A DNA stretch of 64,000 nucleotides, taken from NCBI GenBank assembly GCA_944326605.1, contig CALVEM010000003.1, positions 62,001 to 126,000 of the forward strand. The letters are read 5' to 3'. Made by a program: the position numbers and the translations under genes. Source of the DNA: Candidatus Gastranaerophilales bacterium (GTDB lineage Bacteria > Cyanobacteriota > Vampirovibrionia > Gastranaerophilales > Gastranaerophilaceae). Below, piece after piece: positions 33,421-42,030 of the stretch. Position 1 is the first letter of the stretch. Each line of letters begins with the position of its first letter. The notes under the pieces were generated by a model. That model did not search any database. It saw nothing but the letters and a program-made list of their open reading frames with translations, and had not been told where the DNA came from.

Positions 33421-34101
33421 TTAGTTTAGCAATTCTGCCATTGTTAAACCGCGCTTAGCAGCAACTTCAGAGAATGGAGTTAATGCTTTTAGAGCTTCCA
33501 AAGTTGCGTTTGCAGCATTAAGCGGAGATTTTGAACCTAAAGATTTTGAAAGAATATTTTCAATACCAGCAAGTTCAAGAACCAAACGAACAGCGCCGCC
33601 TGCAATAATACCGGTACCTTGTGAAGCCGGTTTCAACATTACGGCGCCTGCACCTGAACGTCCTGTAATCGGGTGCGGAATAGTTGTTTTAAAGATAGGA
33701 ACAGTGATAAGATTTTTTCTGCCGTCTGCAATAGCTTTTTGAATAGCAATAATAACTTCGGCAGCCTTAGCACAGCCAACACCTACCTGACCTTTTTTGT
33801 TTCCGACGATTACAATTGCACGGAAGCTCAATTTTTTACCGCCTTTAACAACTTTAGTAACACGGCTTATCTGAACAACACGTTCAATCCATTCAGACTG
33901 CGGTTTTTCTTCTGATGCATCTATTTTTTGTTTTTTGCCGCCTCTGGATCTTCTTTTTGAAGGTCTTTCTTCTTCTGCCGGCAATTCTTCTGCTTTAACT
34001 TCTGTTTCAACTGTTTCTTCAGCAGCAGTATTTTCAGTTTCTTCAACTACATTTTCAGCAGCTGCTTCGACGTTCATTTCTTCTTTGTTTTCTAAATCCA
34101 T
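33421..34101 (-). CDS. rpsE: 30S ribosomal protein S5 with long acidic extension
   Basis: A 226-residue S5. The conserved part starts near residue 69 ([20 protein letters not shown]) and contains [17 protein letters not shown] and [20 protein letters not shown], followed by [17 protein letters not shown]. The N-terminal 60 or so residues form a low-complexity acidic tail (runs of Glu, Ala, Val, Thr) ending in a basic patch [11 protein letters not shown], beyond the short N-terminus of E. coli S5. It is first in its transcription unit here: the upstream neighbour is unrelated, so rplR and the rest of the spc operon lie elsewhere. Confidence 0.95.
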   Translation of the reverse strand: MDLENKEEMNVEAAAENVVEETENTAAEETVETEVKAEELPAEEERPSKRRSRGGKKQKIDASEEKPQSEWIERVVQISRVTKVVKGGKKLSFRAIVIVGNKKGQVGVGCAKAAEVIIAIQKAIADGRKNLITVPIFKTTIPHPITGRSGAGAVMLKPASQGTGIIAGGAVRLVLELAGIENILSKSLGSKSPLNAANATLEALKALTPFSEVAAKRGLTMAELLN

Positions 34102-34264
34102 TGATTTTTACCTTTCGTTTTAAATGTAATTATTTTATTTGCACACGATAGAATTATGTTTTGTTTATCAAAGTGTATCTATGTGCCCTGTTTCGAATAT
34201 ACCAAAATAAAGCTAATTAAAGCCTATGGTAAAATATTCGTGAGTAACTTTTCTGACAAGAGTT

Positions 34265-34293
34265 ATTATTACAAAAAAAAATATATTTTGCAA
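34265..34293 (-). promoter_or_regulatory. Candidate rpsE operon promoter
   Basis: Minus strand TTGCAA (34293-34288), 17-nt spacer, AATAAT (34270-34265). The leader to the rpsE start would be about 155 nt. Confidence 0.5.
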
Positions 34294-34330
34294 GCCCTTT
34301 ATACTTTTTATTATTCTTATTTAAAAAGTT

Positions 34331-34876
34331 TTAATAATTTAAACTTCCTGCTTTAACTTCATTTATAAATTCATCAAAAGTTACACATTTTGCGTTATTC
34401 TTTTTAAGAAATTTATTAAATTTTGGCACATCAATATCTGCTAATTCTTTGTAAACTTTTGCATTTTTTAGATGAGACGGAAAATTTTCAGTCTCGGCGT
34501 TTGCCGCAAGTTTCCATATACGTATTAAGTTTGGAACAAAATTTTTTAGATTATAGAAAGCAAGTTTTACTTTGTCTATACCGGTAAATACATGAAGCGG
34601 AAGATTGCCTATAGTGTCATAATCAATCAATTTATGCTGTATTGCATTATTAATAACCCATCTTTGAGACGTTTTTTCTATGACTGCAATTTTTTTTAGC
34701 TGCCTCCAGAAATTTGTTTGTTCATACGAATCTGCCCGATATACAATATTATTATTACAAAAATCTTTGAAATTTTTGGTAAAATAAGCGACCTGCTCCG
34801 GAGTTGCTTTCACAACTCTTATTGATGTAAACGTCTGATTAAATTTATTTTGATATGTACCACTATCTATTTTCAT
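34331..34876 (-). CDS. Hypothetical protein with N-terminal NQTFTSIRV motif
   Basis: A 181-residue protein beginning MKIDSGTYQNKFNQTFTSIR; the short polar lead followed by N-x-T-F-T-x-I recalls the small proteins at 3.7 and 37.3 kb. The rest is mostly helical and basic (residues about 95-125, VKLAFYNLKNFVPNLIRIWK) with a final FDEFINEVKAGSLNY. No signal peptide. It starts 4 nt after the stop of the phosphohexomutase gene, so it is co-transcribed with it. Function unknown. Confidence 0.7.
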   Translation of the reverse strand: MKIDSGTYQNKFNQTFTSIRVVKATPEQVAYFTKNFKDFCNNNIVYRADSYEQTNFWRQLKKIAVIEKTSQRWVINNAIQHKLIDYDTIGNLPLHVFTGIDKVKLAFYNLKNFVPNLIRIWKLAANAETENFPSHLKNAKVYKELADIDVPKFNKFLKKNNAKCVTFDEFINEVKAGSLNY

Positions 34877-34879
34877 AAG

Positions 34880-36328
34880 TTACTTCAAAATATTTTCAAG
34901 TGTATTAATCATACATGATTTAAATCTGTCGCACTCTTCTCTGTTTTTAGCTTCAAACCTTAGAGTAAATACCGGTTCTGTATTACTTTGTCTTATCAGG
35001 GCAAAGCCGCCGTCAAAAACAATTCTCATGCCATCTAGTGTAATTATTTCCTTAATATCCGAACCAAACATATTTTTATTTGCTTCTACACACTGTTTGA
35101 ACTTTTCAAGGACTTCCTTTTTCTTTTCATTCGGACATGGGAAGCGTACTTCCGGAGATGAACAAACTTCATCAAAAGGTTTTAGCATATCTGAAATTTT
35201 AAAATTCGGATTAACCTTTTTATGTTTTGAAATAATTTCAATAATTCTGCAGCCTGCGTAAATTGCATCGTCAAATCCGTAGTAACGGTCTTTAAAAAAG
35301 GTGTGTCCGCTCATTTCTCCTGCAAGAAGCGCATTGGTTTCTTTCATTTTGTCTTTAATATAGCCATGACCTGTTTTACACATTACAGCATTACCGCCGA
35401 GTTTATTTATTTGATCGTATAAGACCTGAGAGCACTTAACTTCGCTGACAACAGTAGGACAGGTGCCTGTTTTTTTGCAGTCCTCTATTAAATCCATAGC
35501 ATAAATTAACAGCAGCTTATCACCTGTTAAAAATTTTCCGTCCTCATCTATGATACCTATTCTGTCGCTGTCTCCGTCATAGGCAATTCCGATATCAGCC
35601 TTGTTCTCAATAACAACTTCTTTTAAAGTATCGAGAGTTTTTTCAACACTCGGGTTCGGGTGATGGTTTGGGAAATTTCCGTCAGGTTCTGAGAATAATT
35701 CAATAACGTCACAACCAAGTTTTCTGTAAAGTTCAGGTCCGACAACACCGCCGGTTGCATTTGCACTGTCTACAACAACTTTTACGCCTTCTCCTATATT
35801 TCCGAAACGGTTTACCATATCTTTTATATAATCGGGGATTATATTGTATTGCTTTACTGTTGAACTGTCAGAAAATTGGGCTGGCTTGTTTGTCCACTGC
35901 TTAAATGTAATTTCTTTAACTTCTGCAATTTGTTTTTCAGTTAAAGTCCTTTTATTATATGTCATTTTAAGTCCGTTATATTCTTTTGGGTTGTGGCTTG
36001 CCGTAATAATTGCAGCTGCAATAATGTTATATCCGGGAATTCCTGCGACTTCAGAATAATATCCTATTGGAGTCGGGGCAAGTCCCAGTTGAATAACGTT
36101 CGCACCGGTTGATGAAATTCCGTCAGTCAAAGCTTTTTCAAGAACTGGTGAATGCAGTCTTGCATCACGGGTAATTGTAATCCACATATCAGCTTCATTT
36201 TTGCCTGATTGTTTTTTTAACCATTCCACAAAGCCTCTGCCTGTATTATAAAAAAGTTCTTCTGTTATATCTTCCCCGTAAATACCTCTTATATCATTTT
36301 TTCCGAAGGCGTGTTCATATTTTTTCAT
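34880..36328 (-). CDS. Phosphomannomutase/phosphoglucomutase
   Basis: A 482-residue alpha-D-phosphohexomutase interconverting hexose-1- and hexose-6-phosphates for glycan precursor synthesis. Motifs in order: NDIRGIYGEDI start, active-site phosphoserine loop TASHNPKEYNGLKM (about 110-124), metal loop YDGDSDRIGIID (about 240-251), sugar-binding GEMSGHTFFKDRYYGFDDA (about 325-343), and phosphate-binding RQSNTEPVFTLRFEA near the C-terminus. Fits the bifunctional PMM/PGM (AlgC/ManB) group; specificity cannot be decided by eye. Confidence 0.92.
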   Translation of the reverse strand: MKKYEHAFGKNDIRGIYGEDITEELFYNTGRGFVEWLKKQSGKNEADMWITITRDARLHSPVLEKALTDGISSTGANVIQLGLAPTPIGYYSEVAGIPGYNIIAAAIITASHNPKEYNGLKMTYNKRTLTEKQIAEVKEITFKQWTNKPAQFSDSSTVKQYNIIPDYIKDMVNRFGNIGEGVKVVVDSANATGGVVGPELYRKLGCDVIELFSEPDGNFPNHHPNPSVEKTLDTLKEVVIENKADIGIAYDGDSDRIGIIDEDGKFLTGDKLLLIYAMDLIEDCKKTGTCPTVVSEVKCSQVLYDQINKLGGNAVMCKTGHGYIKDKMKETNALLAGEMSGHTFFKDRYYGFDDAIYAGCRIIEIISKHKKVNPNFKISDMLKPFDEVCSSPEVRFPCPNEKKKEVLEKFKQCVEANKNMFGSDIKEIITLDGMRIVFDGGFALIRQSNTEPVFTLRFEAKNREECDRFKSCMINTLENILK

Positions 36329-36360
36329 ATTAAGTCTCCCCTTATTTAAATTAATTATTG

Positions 36361-36366
36361 TATAAT
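36361..36366 (+). promoter_or_regulatory. TATAAT placed for a leaderless mRNA
   Basis: A perfect -10 at 36361-36366, six nt before the ATG at 36373; no -35 and no ribosome-binding site between. The predicted start coincides with the A of the ATG. Confidence 0.45.
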
Positions 36367-36372
36367 TATAGC

Positions 36373-37254
36373 ATGAAAAAAATCTTTAATGATTTCTCTA
36401 ACAGCGAAAAATTCGCCGGCTGGATATTTATATTCCCTGCATTAATCGGAACTTTTATATTTATAATTATTCCGGTAATATGTTCTTTCGGGCTAAGTTT
36501 TACGAAGTGGGATTTGCTAAATCCTATACAATTTGTAGGTTTTGAAAATTATAGAAATCTATTTGCAGAACCTTTGTTTTATAAAATACTTGTTAACACT
36601 ATTGTATTTGCGCTTTCGACTTCAATTTTAGGTGTAATAATTCCTTTAGTGTTAGCTTGCATATTAAACTCCAAAATAAGAGGAAGTGAATTTTATAAAA
36701 CTGCTTATTTCCTTCCGTTTATAACTCCAATGATTGTTATAGGAATTGTGTGGGAATGGATTTTTGATCCAAACATCGGAATTTTAAATCACGTTTTACA
36801 TCTTCATATTAACTGGCTATATAATACACATTTTGCTATGCCTGCATTGATTATTGTTTCAGTTTGGAAACTTATAGGATACAATATGATAATATTTTTA
36901 AGTTCTTTAAGCTCAATTTCTCAAAGCATGTTTGAAGCCGCAAAAATTGACGGTGCCAGCCCTGTACAGACATTTGTTAATGTTACGGTACCGCTGTTGT
37001 CTCCAAGTATATTTTTTGTGGTTATAATTACAGCTATAAGCTCTTTTCAAATTTTTGATTTGATCTATTTAATGACAGAGGGAGGTCCGCTGGATAGTAC
37101 AAATGTTCTGGTTTATGCAATTTATAAAAATGCGTTTGAATACTTTAACGTAGGCAAAGCATCTGCTATTGCCTACGTTTTGTTCGTAATTATTCTTTTA
37201 TTGACAGTTATTCAGTGGTCATTGCGCAAAAAAATTGTTTATAATGAAAATTAA
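36373..37254 (+). CDS. Sugar ABC transporter permease (MalF/UgpA type)
   Basis: About 293 residues with six transmembrane helices, of the carbohydrate ABC transporter permease group. N-terminal helix GWIFIFPALIGTFIFIII, signature EAA loop FEAAKIDGASPVQTFVNVTVPLLSP (about residues 195-220), and family motif LMTEGGPLDSTNVL. The usual partner permease, solute-binding protein and ATPase are not next to it: the next gene is convergent and unrelated. The ATG at 36373 is chosen because a TATAAT directly upstream rules out the longer TTG start. Confidence 0.88.
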   Translation: MKKIFNDFSNSEKFAGWIFIFPALIGTFIFIIIPVICSFGLSFTKWDLLNPIQFVGFENYRNLFAEPLFYKILVNTIVFALSTSILGVIIPLVLACILNSKIRGSEFYKTAYFLPFITPMIVIGIVWEWIFDPNIGILNHVLHLHINWLYNTHFAMPALIIVSVWKLIGYNMIIFLSSLSSISQSMFEAAKIDGASPVQTFVNVTVPLLSPSIFFVVIITAISSFQIFDLIYLMTEGGPLDSTNVLVYAIYKNAFEYFNVGKASAIAYVLFVIILLLTVIQWSLRKKIVYNEN

Positions 37255-37637
37255 ACAGTTATGTCTGTTGTATAGTTTTTCATAATATCATTTGCTGTTA
37301 TATTTTCTTTAACATTACCGCCGACTAGTTTTCTGAATTTAGAGCCGAGTGTGCCGAGATCAATTATTCCGTTTAAAGAAGCTTCCGCAGGAGTATTTGC
37401 CGTTTGGTTGTAAATAGACCTTTTGCCCATTGTAAAGTTAGAAAAAACACGGTTGCCATTTGACCCGTGCATAATCAAAATATCTCCTTCATTAGCTTTT
37501 TTAAGATTGTTCAAAGCACTGTCAAGAGCTCTGAGTTGCTTTGTTTTTTGTGCATAATCTACAACTTCTTTAAAAGCTTTATTGGGAATAAATTTTGCAG
37601 TAAATGCGGGGTGATTACATTTTTTAGAAATTTCCAT
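37251..37637 (-). CDS. Hypothetical protein with N-terminal HPAFTAKF motif
   Basis: A 128-residue protein beginning MEISKKCNHPAFTAKFIPNK; AAGGAGG lies 6 nt before the ATG. P-x-F-T-A-K-F recalls the F-G-M and F-T-S motifs in other small genes of this window. A helical charged middle (FKEVVDYAQKTKQLRALDSA) is followed by GDILIMHGSNGNRVFSNFTM, possibly a beta hairpin. No membrane segments. Overlaps the convergent permease by 4 bases. Function unknown. Confidence 0.72.
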   Translation of the reverse strand: MEISKKCNHPAFTAKFIPNKAFKEVVDYAQKTKQLRALDSALNNLKKANEGDILIMHGSNGNRVFSNFTMGKRSIYNQTANTPAEASLNGIIDLGTLGSKFRKLVGGNVKENITANDIMKNYTTDITV

Positions 37638-37727
37638 AATTTGCCTCCTTTTAATAATTTTATATAAAAATCATAAAATTTTTTTTTGCTAAAAGATAAA
37701 TTTTTGTAACAATGCTTTAGATTTTAT

Positions 37728-37755
37728 TAAAGTTTTCCTCAAATTATTCCGAATA
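37728..37755 (+). promoter_or_regulatory. Possible sigma28-like promoter, second site
   Basis: TAAAGTTT (37728-37735), 12 nt, TCCGAATA (37748-37755). Same spacing as at 28957-28984, but the -10 matches the consensus poorly. Confidence 0.25.
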
Positions 37756-37782
37756 CAGTATATGTAATAGGGAGTGTATATT

Positions 37783-37923
37783 ATGTATGAAGATTTAAAA
37801 AACGAAAAAATAGTAATAGAAATAATTAATCTTGTTGAAAATATAGAACAATTTGAAAATGATGTTGATGCGTATTGTGCCTTTATGAAAGATGTTATTT
37901 TAAATACCTCCGGATTAAATTAG
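37783..37923 (+). CDS. 46-residue acidic small protein
   Basis: A short frame starting MYEDLKNEKIVIEIINLVEN and ending MKDVILNTSGLN, with GGGAG 8 nt before the ATG. Predicted mostly helical and acidic. It lies alone 50 nt before the CoA-disulfide-reductase-like gene and could be its co-transcribed partner. Too short to assign a family. Confidence 0.55.
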   Translation: MYEDLKNEKIVIEIINLVENIEQFENDVDAYCAFMKDVILNTSGLN

Positions 37924-37973
37924 TAAAGGTGATAATTGTTTTATTTAAGTTTATCTGATAAATTAGATAAGCT

Positions 37974-39335
37974 ATGAAAATTTTAATTATAGGCGGTGTT
38001 GCAGCAGGGGCAAAGGCGGCTGCAAAATCTCGCAGAGAACTGCCTGATGCTGAAATAAATTTATATACCGATGATACGCATATTTCGTATTCAGCCTGCG
38101 GTCTTCCTTATTATATTGAAGGCAATTTTGAGGATTACAGACTACTTCTGGTTCGTTCTCCAGAAGAATTTGAAGAAAAAAATATACATATTCACCTAAA
38201 ACATAGAGCAGTGAAAATTGTTCCGGAATCAAAACAGGTATTAATTCAAAATTTAGATACCCAGAAGGCGTTCCTTGCTGAATACGACAAATTAATAATA
38301 GCGACCGGCGCAAGACCTATTATTCCCAGAATTAAAAATGTATATCTGCCGGATGTTTTCACCTTAAGGAAAATAGAAGACGGCATCGCAATAAAAGAAA
38401 AAGCTCTTAAGTCAAAACATGCAACAATTGTCGGAGCCGGCTATATTGGCATGGAACTTTTAGAAGCTTTTGTCCGTCAGAATTTGCATGTTACTGTATG
38501 CGAGTATTCACCGCAAATTATGAATTTTTTTGATGAAGATATGTCAAAGCTTATAGAGGAGCAGTTAAAATCAATTAGCAACGGAAGATTTGAACTTTAC
38601 ACTTCTGAACTTGTTACAGAATTTTCTGGCGATACAACCGGAGTAAATGCTGTAAGAACAGGTTCCGGCCGAGAGTTTCAAACTGATATGGTTGTTTTGT
38701 GCGCAGGTGTTGCCCCGAATGTTGAAATAGCCCAGGAAGCAGGTATAGAACTTGGAATTACAGGTGCTATAAGTGTTAATGAACGTATGGAAACAAGTAT
38801 AAAGGATATTTATGCGTGCGGAGATTGTGCAGAATCAAATCTTATTGTAAGTAACACTAAAATATGGATGCCTCTTGGTTCCAATGCTAATAAACAGGGA
38901 AGAACAGCTGCAATTAATGCATGCGGCGGTGATGACAAGTTTAGCGGTGTTCTTGGTTCGGCAGTTACAAGATGTCTTAATTTAACTATGTCAATGACAG
39001 GATTAACCGAAAAAAAAGCAATAATGCTTGGCTATAAACCTGTTTCAGTAACTGTTACAAAAAACGATAAAGTAGGTTATATGCCTGATGTAAATAATAT
39101 TACTCTTAAATTAACTGCTGACTATGAAACCGGTCAAATATTAGGTGCGCAGGCTGTTGGTGCAGGGGATGCAGATAAAAGAATTAATGCTTTGACTGCA
39201 GCATTACTGGCTAAAATGTCTGTTACAGAATTTTATAAAAATGATTTAACATATGCTCCGCCTTATTCACCAACAATTGATCCGCTTTTAAATGCAGCAC
39301 AAATTCTTGCAGGAAAAGTTAAGCCAAAAGACTAG
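37974..39335 (+). CDS. CoA-disulfide reductase / NADH oxidase family flavoprotein
   Basis: A 453-residue FAD/NAD(P)H-dependent enzyme of the single-cysteine group. N-terminal FAD fold IIGGVAAGAKAAAKSRRE, redox Cys in ISYSACGLPYYIEG (about residues 39-52), second nucleotide fold TIVGAGYIGMELLEAF (about 150-165), ACGDCAES (about 281-288), and the C-terminal dimerisation domain with YAPPYSPTIDPL. Members reduce CoA disulfides or dioxygen with NAD(P)H. No strong ribosome-binding site precedes the ATG. Convergent 17-base overlap with the next gene. Confidence 0.88.
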   Translation: MKILIIGGVAAGAKAAAKSRRELPDAEINLYTDDTHISYSACGLPYYIEGNFEDYRLLLVRSPEEFEEKNIHIHLKHRAVKIVPESKQVLIQNLDTQKAFLAEYDKLIIATGARPIIPRIKNVYLPDVFTLRKIEDGIAIKEKALKSKHATIVGAGYIGMELLEAFVRQNLHVTVCEYSPQIMNFFDEDMSKLIEEQLKSISNGRFELYTSELVTEFSGDTTGVNAVRTGSGREFQTDMVVLCAGVAPNVEIAQEAGIELGITGAISVNERMETSIKDIYACGDCAESNLIVSNTKIWMPLGSNANKQGRTAAINACGGDDKFSGVLGSAVTRCLNLTMSMTGLTEKKAIMLGYKPVSVTVTKNDKVGYMPDVNNITLKLTADYETGQILGAQAVGAGDADKRINALTAALLAKMSVTEFYKNDLTYAPPYSPTIDPLLNAAQILAGKVKPKD

Positions 39336-40617
39336 CTATGTATTTAGCAACACCTTCCCCCATTGAAAAGCAGCTTCCTTGAACACGTAAAGCACCCTGT
39401 GAAAGGAAATCAGCCGATAAACATCTCCCTGCAACAAACAGGTTATCAATATCAGCCGACATCAAACTTTCAATTGGCAGCTGATAATCTTTAACCTTTT
39501 CTAATCTGCTTTCGGCTTTTTTGTTTGAATGCACATCAACAGGATAATCAGATATGACAACAGGGTGAGAAAACTTTTTACCGGATCTTAAATCATCAAT
39601 TGTATATACATATTTTCCTTTAATTCTTCTGGATACACGTACTCCAAGCATATCAGCCATATTTGATATATAAGCATTTTCAAAGCCGGGAAAATATTTT
39701 CGGCAAAACTGAAGATATCTGTAAATGTTCTGTCTTGCTAACAGTAAAGCCTTAGAAATACTCTTAACCTCAAGAGAATTGTTGTAATCAATAATTCTCG
39801 GACAGTTGAATGCAACGGTATCAGGCATTCCGGGGACAGTAAATATTTGAAAATAGTTGGTATCATACCTTTTTAGCACACCTTGCTTGACTGCATCCTT
39901 AAATATCGGCTCAAGCGCCCACTTTTTATCTTTATCCCATGTGTAAGCCGTAGAAAGATGTATGTAGCCGTCTATCTCTTGTATAACCGTGACATTTCTG
40001 TCTTTATCATAGACCTTAAGCCATTCGGAAAATTTTCTTAAATTAATACCTGCCATCATGAATCTTAAAGTAACAGGCTGAAACTCATGGTCTTTTTCCA
40101 AAAAATTGCAATTACAAATTTTTCCGACAACACAATTTCCTGTTGCATCAATAACGTATCTCGCTCCGACAGATACCGATAACTTTTTTGTTTCCATTTC
40201 TATCTCGTCGTTATATGCCGATAATATTTCCTTAGTAATTTTGATACGCTTTATCATGTTATTTTCTATTTTGATACCAAGTATGTTTGTATCAAAAAAT
40301 ATTTCAACGTGTGCTCTTTTCATTAGATTATCAAGTGCAATTTTAGTAATCTCAGGATTAAACCAGGCCGGATTATCCTGAAAAGTTGTCTGCCCGCCTA
40401 ATTTTCGGCATTCTTCGATTAATGCATTTCTAAATTCCGTATTAATCTGGTTGTTCCCTGACTTCATAACAGGAATAACGAGGCCTGAAGTTATTGTACC
40501 TCCCAGATGAATATTTTTTTCTATAATTAAAGTTTTTAAACCTGCCATTCCGGCAGTATACGCGGCAGCACAACCTGCAGTTCCGCCTCCTACAACAACT
40601 ACATCATACTTATTCAT
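39319..40617 (-). CDS. FAD-dependent oxidoreductase
   Basis: A 432-residue flavoprotein of the FAD-dependent oxidoreductase group (PF12831-like). N-terminal Rossmann motif DVVVVGGGTAGCAAAYTAG, then LIIEKNIHLGGTITSGLV; ARYVIDATGNCVVGKI in the middle; and C-terminal LFVAGRCLSADFLSQGALRVQGSCFSMGEGVA, the usual closing FAD contact. No membrane segments or Fe-S cysteines. Substrate unknown. Confidence 0.85.
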   Translation of the reverse strand: MNKYDVVVVGGGTAGCAAAYTAGMAGLKTLIIEKNIHLGGTITSGLVIPVMKSGNNQINTEFRNALIEECRKLGGQTTFQDNPAWFNPEITKIALDNLMKRAHVEIFFDTNILGIKIENNMIKRIKITKEILSAYNDEIEMETKKLSVSVGARYVIDATGNCVVGKICNCNFLEKDHEFQPVTLRFMMAGINLRKFSEWLKVYDKDRNVTVIQEIDGYIHLSTAYTWDKDKKWALEPIFKDAVKQGVLKRYDTNYFQIFTVPGMPDTVAFNCPRIIDYNNSLEVKSISKALLLARQNIYRYLQFCRKYFPGFENAYISNMADMLGVRVSRRIKGKYVYTIDDLRSGKKFSHPVVISDYPVDVHSNKKAESRLEKVKDYQLPIESLMSADIDNLFVAGRCLSADFLSQGALRVQGSCFSMGEGVAKYIASLLA

Positions 40618-40726
40618 AATTTATAATTATATGATTTAATTACGATATTGCAAAATAATTAAAATTTATTAAATTTTGTATGGATGCTCTTTGTACTTGA
40701 TATATCTCTACGGTATATGCTGATAA

Positions 40727-41923
40727 TTATTTTGTTGACAATTTATACTCTTTAATAAATTTTGAACTTGAAATAAGATTTGAATTTTCAACTTCTTTTT
40801 GATGTCTCTCTATAATCGCCTCATTAAGGTCGTTTAAATTTTCATCACGATAAAATATACCTGCCTTAGTTTTCATAAGCCCTAAATCGTATTCTGAAAG
40901 CTCATTTTTTATAAGTGATTTATTTTTAACAGCAACAGTGCCTGTAAATTTATTTAAACTTTCAGAAAAGATCTTACCTACGTGAAATCCTGAATTAAGA
41001 AAAGCATTTCTAACGACTGCCGAATTTGAATAGGTTAAAATCATACCATTATCATCGAGATGATGATAAAGTTGCTTAAAGAAATCTATTGTCCATAGAC
41101 AAGGACATTTTGACGGTGTAAAAGCATCCAGAAATATATAATTGTACTTTTTCTCGTCATTAATGATTGCTAATCTTGCATCGTTAATTTCAAGGTCAAA
41201 ATTAAAATCAGCCATTTTAAAGGCTTTTAATGCGTTTTTATAACTAGAAGAAATATACTTATAATATATATTATGTAAGAAGGTCGATAAACATTTTAAG
41301 AGGGTATAATTGCCATCTTGTGATTTATAAAATGTATACAAATCGATTATAGACCTGTCAAAAAATTGTGAATATTTCTTAGAAAATAGTATTTTTTCTG
41401 TTTCGGCATCAATACTATTTTTAATCAGATTTAATAATATTATATTAGTTTCTTTCTTTAATTTATAGAATACTTTAGTTTTCCCGGATAGCATCTTTTT
41501 AATTTTACCTTGAGAAAAAATAATTTTATCATTTTTCAAGTTATTTTTATTAGTTGCAAAAAATGGTGACAAACCGGATAAAATTTTATCTGTATCAATA
41601 GCGTGTATATAAATACTGTATTTTTTATTATCAGTATCTATCTCGGAGTTACATTTAATATTATAAGTATCTATCGTTCCGTTATATATAAATTCTAAAA
41701 AATTATTTATGAAACTTTTTGTGTTATATCCGATTCCAAAACAAATATCTAAAATTTTTATTTTATTATTTTTTTGAAAAAATTTTTCGAATTCTGCCGG
41801 AATAATAAATTTTTCATAAGCTTCTGTGAGCGCACCGTATGTAGAATGATATATATCATCCGCTTCCGGTGAAAAAAGTCCTACGGAACCGTCATTTGTA
41901 AAATAAGGGTATAATTCGTACAT
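40727..41923 (-). CDS. MnmC-like SAM-dependent methyltransferase (DUF752)
   Basis: A 398-residue protein. It begins YPYFTNDGSVGLFSPEADDI; YHSTYGALTEAYEKFI is the MnmC start signature. The SAM site is KILDICFGIGYNTKSF (about 54-69), and the catalytic region is YNYIFLDAFTPSKCPCLWTIDFF with NDGMILTYSNSAVVR. MnmC-type enzymes perform the last methylation of wobble-uridine in mnm5s2U tRNA. A poorly conserved insert of about 100 residues (about 105-220) separates the two halves. The MnmC oxidase domain is absent. Confidence 0.8.
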   Translation of the reverse strand: MYELYPYFTNDGSVGLFSPEADDIYHSTYGALTEAYEKFIIPAEFEKFFQKNNKIKILDICFGIGYNTKSFINNFLEFIYNGTIDTYNIKCNSEIDTDNKKYSIYIHAIDTDKILSGLSPFFATNKNNLKNDKIIFSQGKIKKMLSGKTKVFYKLKKETNIILLNLIKNSIDAETEKILFSKKYSQFFDRSIIDLYTFYKSQDGNYTLLKCLSTFLHNIYYKYISSSYKNALKAFKMADFNFDLEINDARLAIINDEKKYNYIFLDAFTPSKCPCLWTIDFFKQLYHHLDDNGMILTYSNSAVVRNAFLNSGFHVGKIFSESLNKFTGTVAVKNKSLIKNELSEYDLGLMKTKAGIFYRDENLNDLNEAIIERHQKEVENSNLISSSKFIKEYKLSTK

Positions 41924-41998
41924 ATTGCTATTATAATTTACTTAACAAATAGTTCAAATTCTTTAAATATCTTCATTAATAGCTTTTTTTCTTATTTT

Positions 41999-42007
41999 TG
42001 CTATAAT
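41999..42007 (+). promoter_or_regulatory. Extended -10 of thrB
   Basis: TG-C-TATAAT at 41999-42007; start predicted near 42014, with TGAGGA ahead of the ATG. Confidence 0.5.
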
Positions 42008-42030
42008 ATAATTAACAAAATGAGGAAAAT

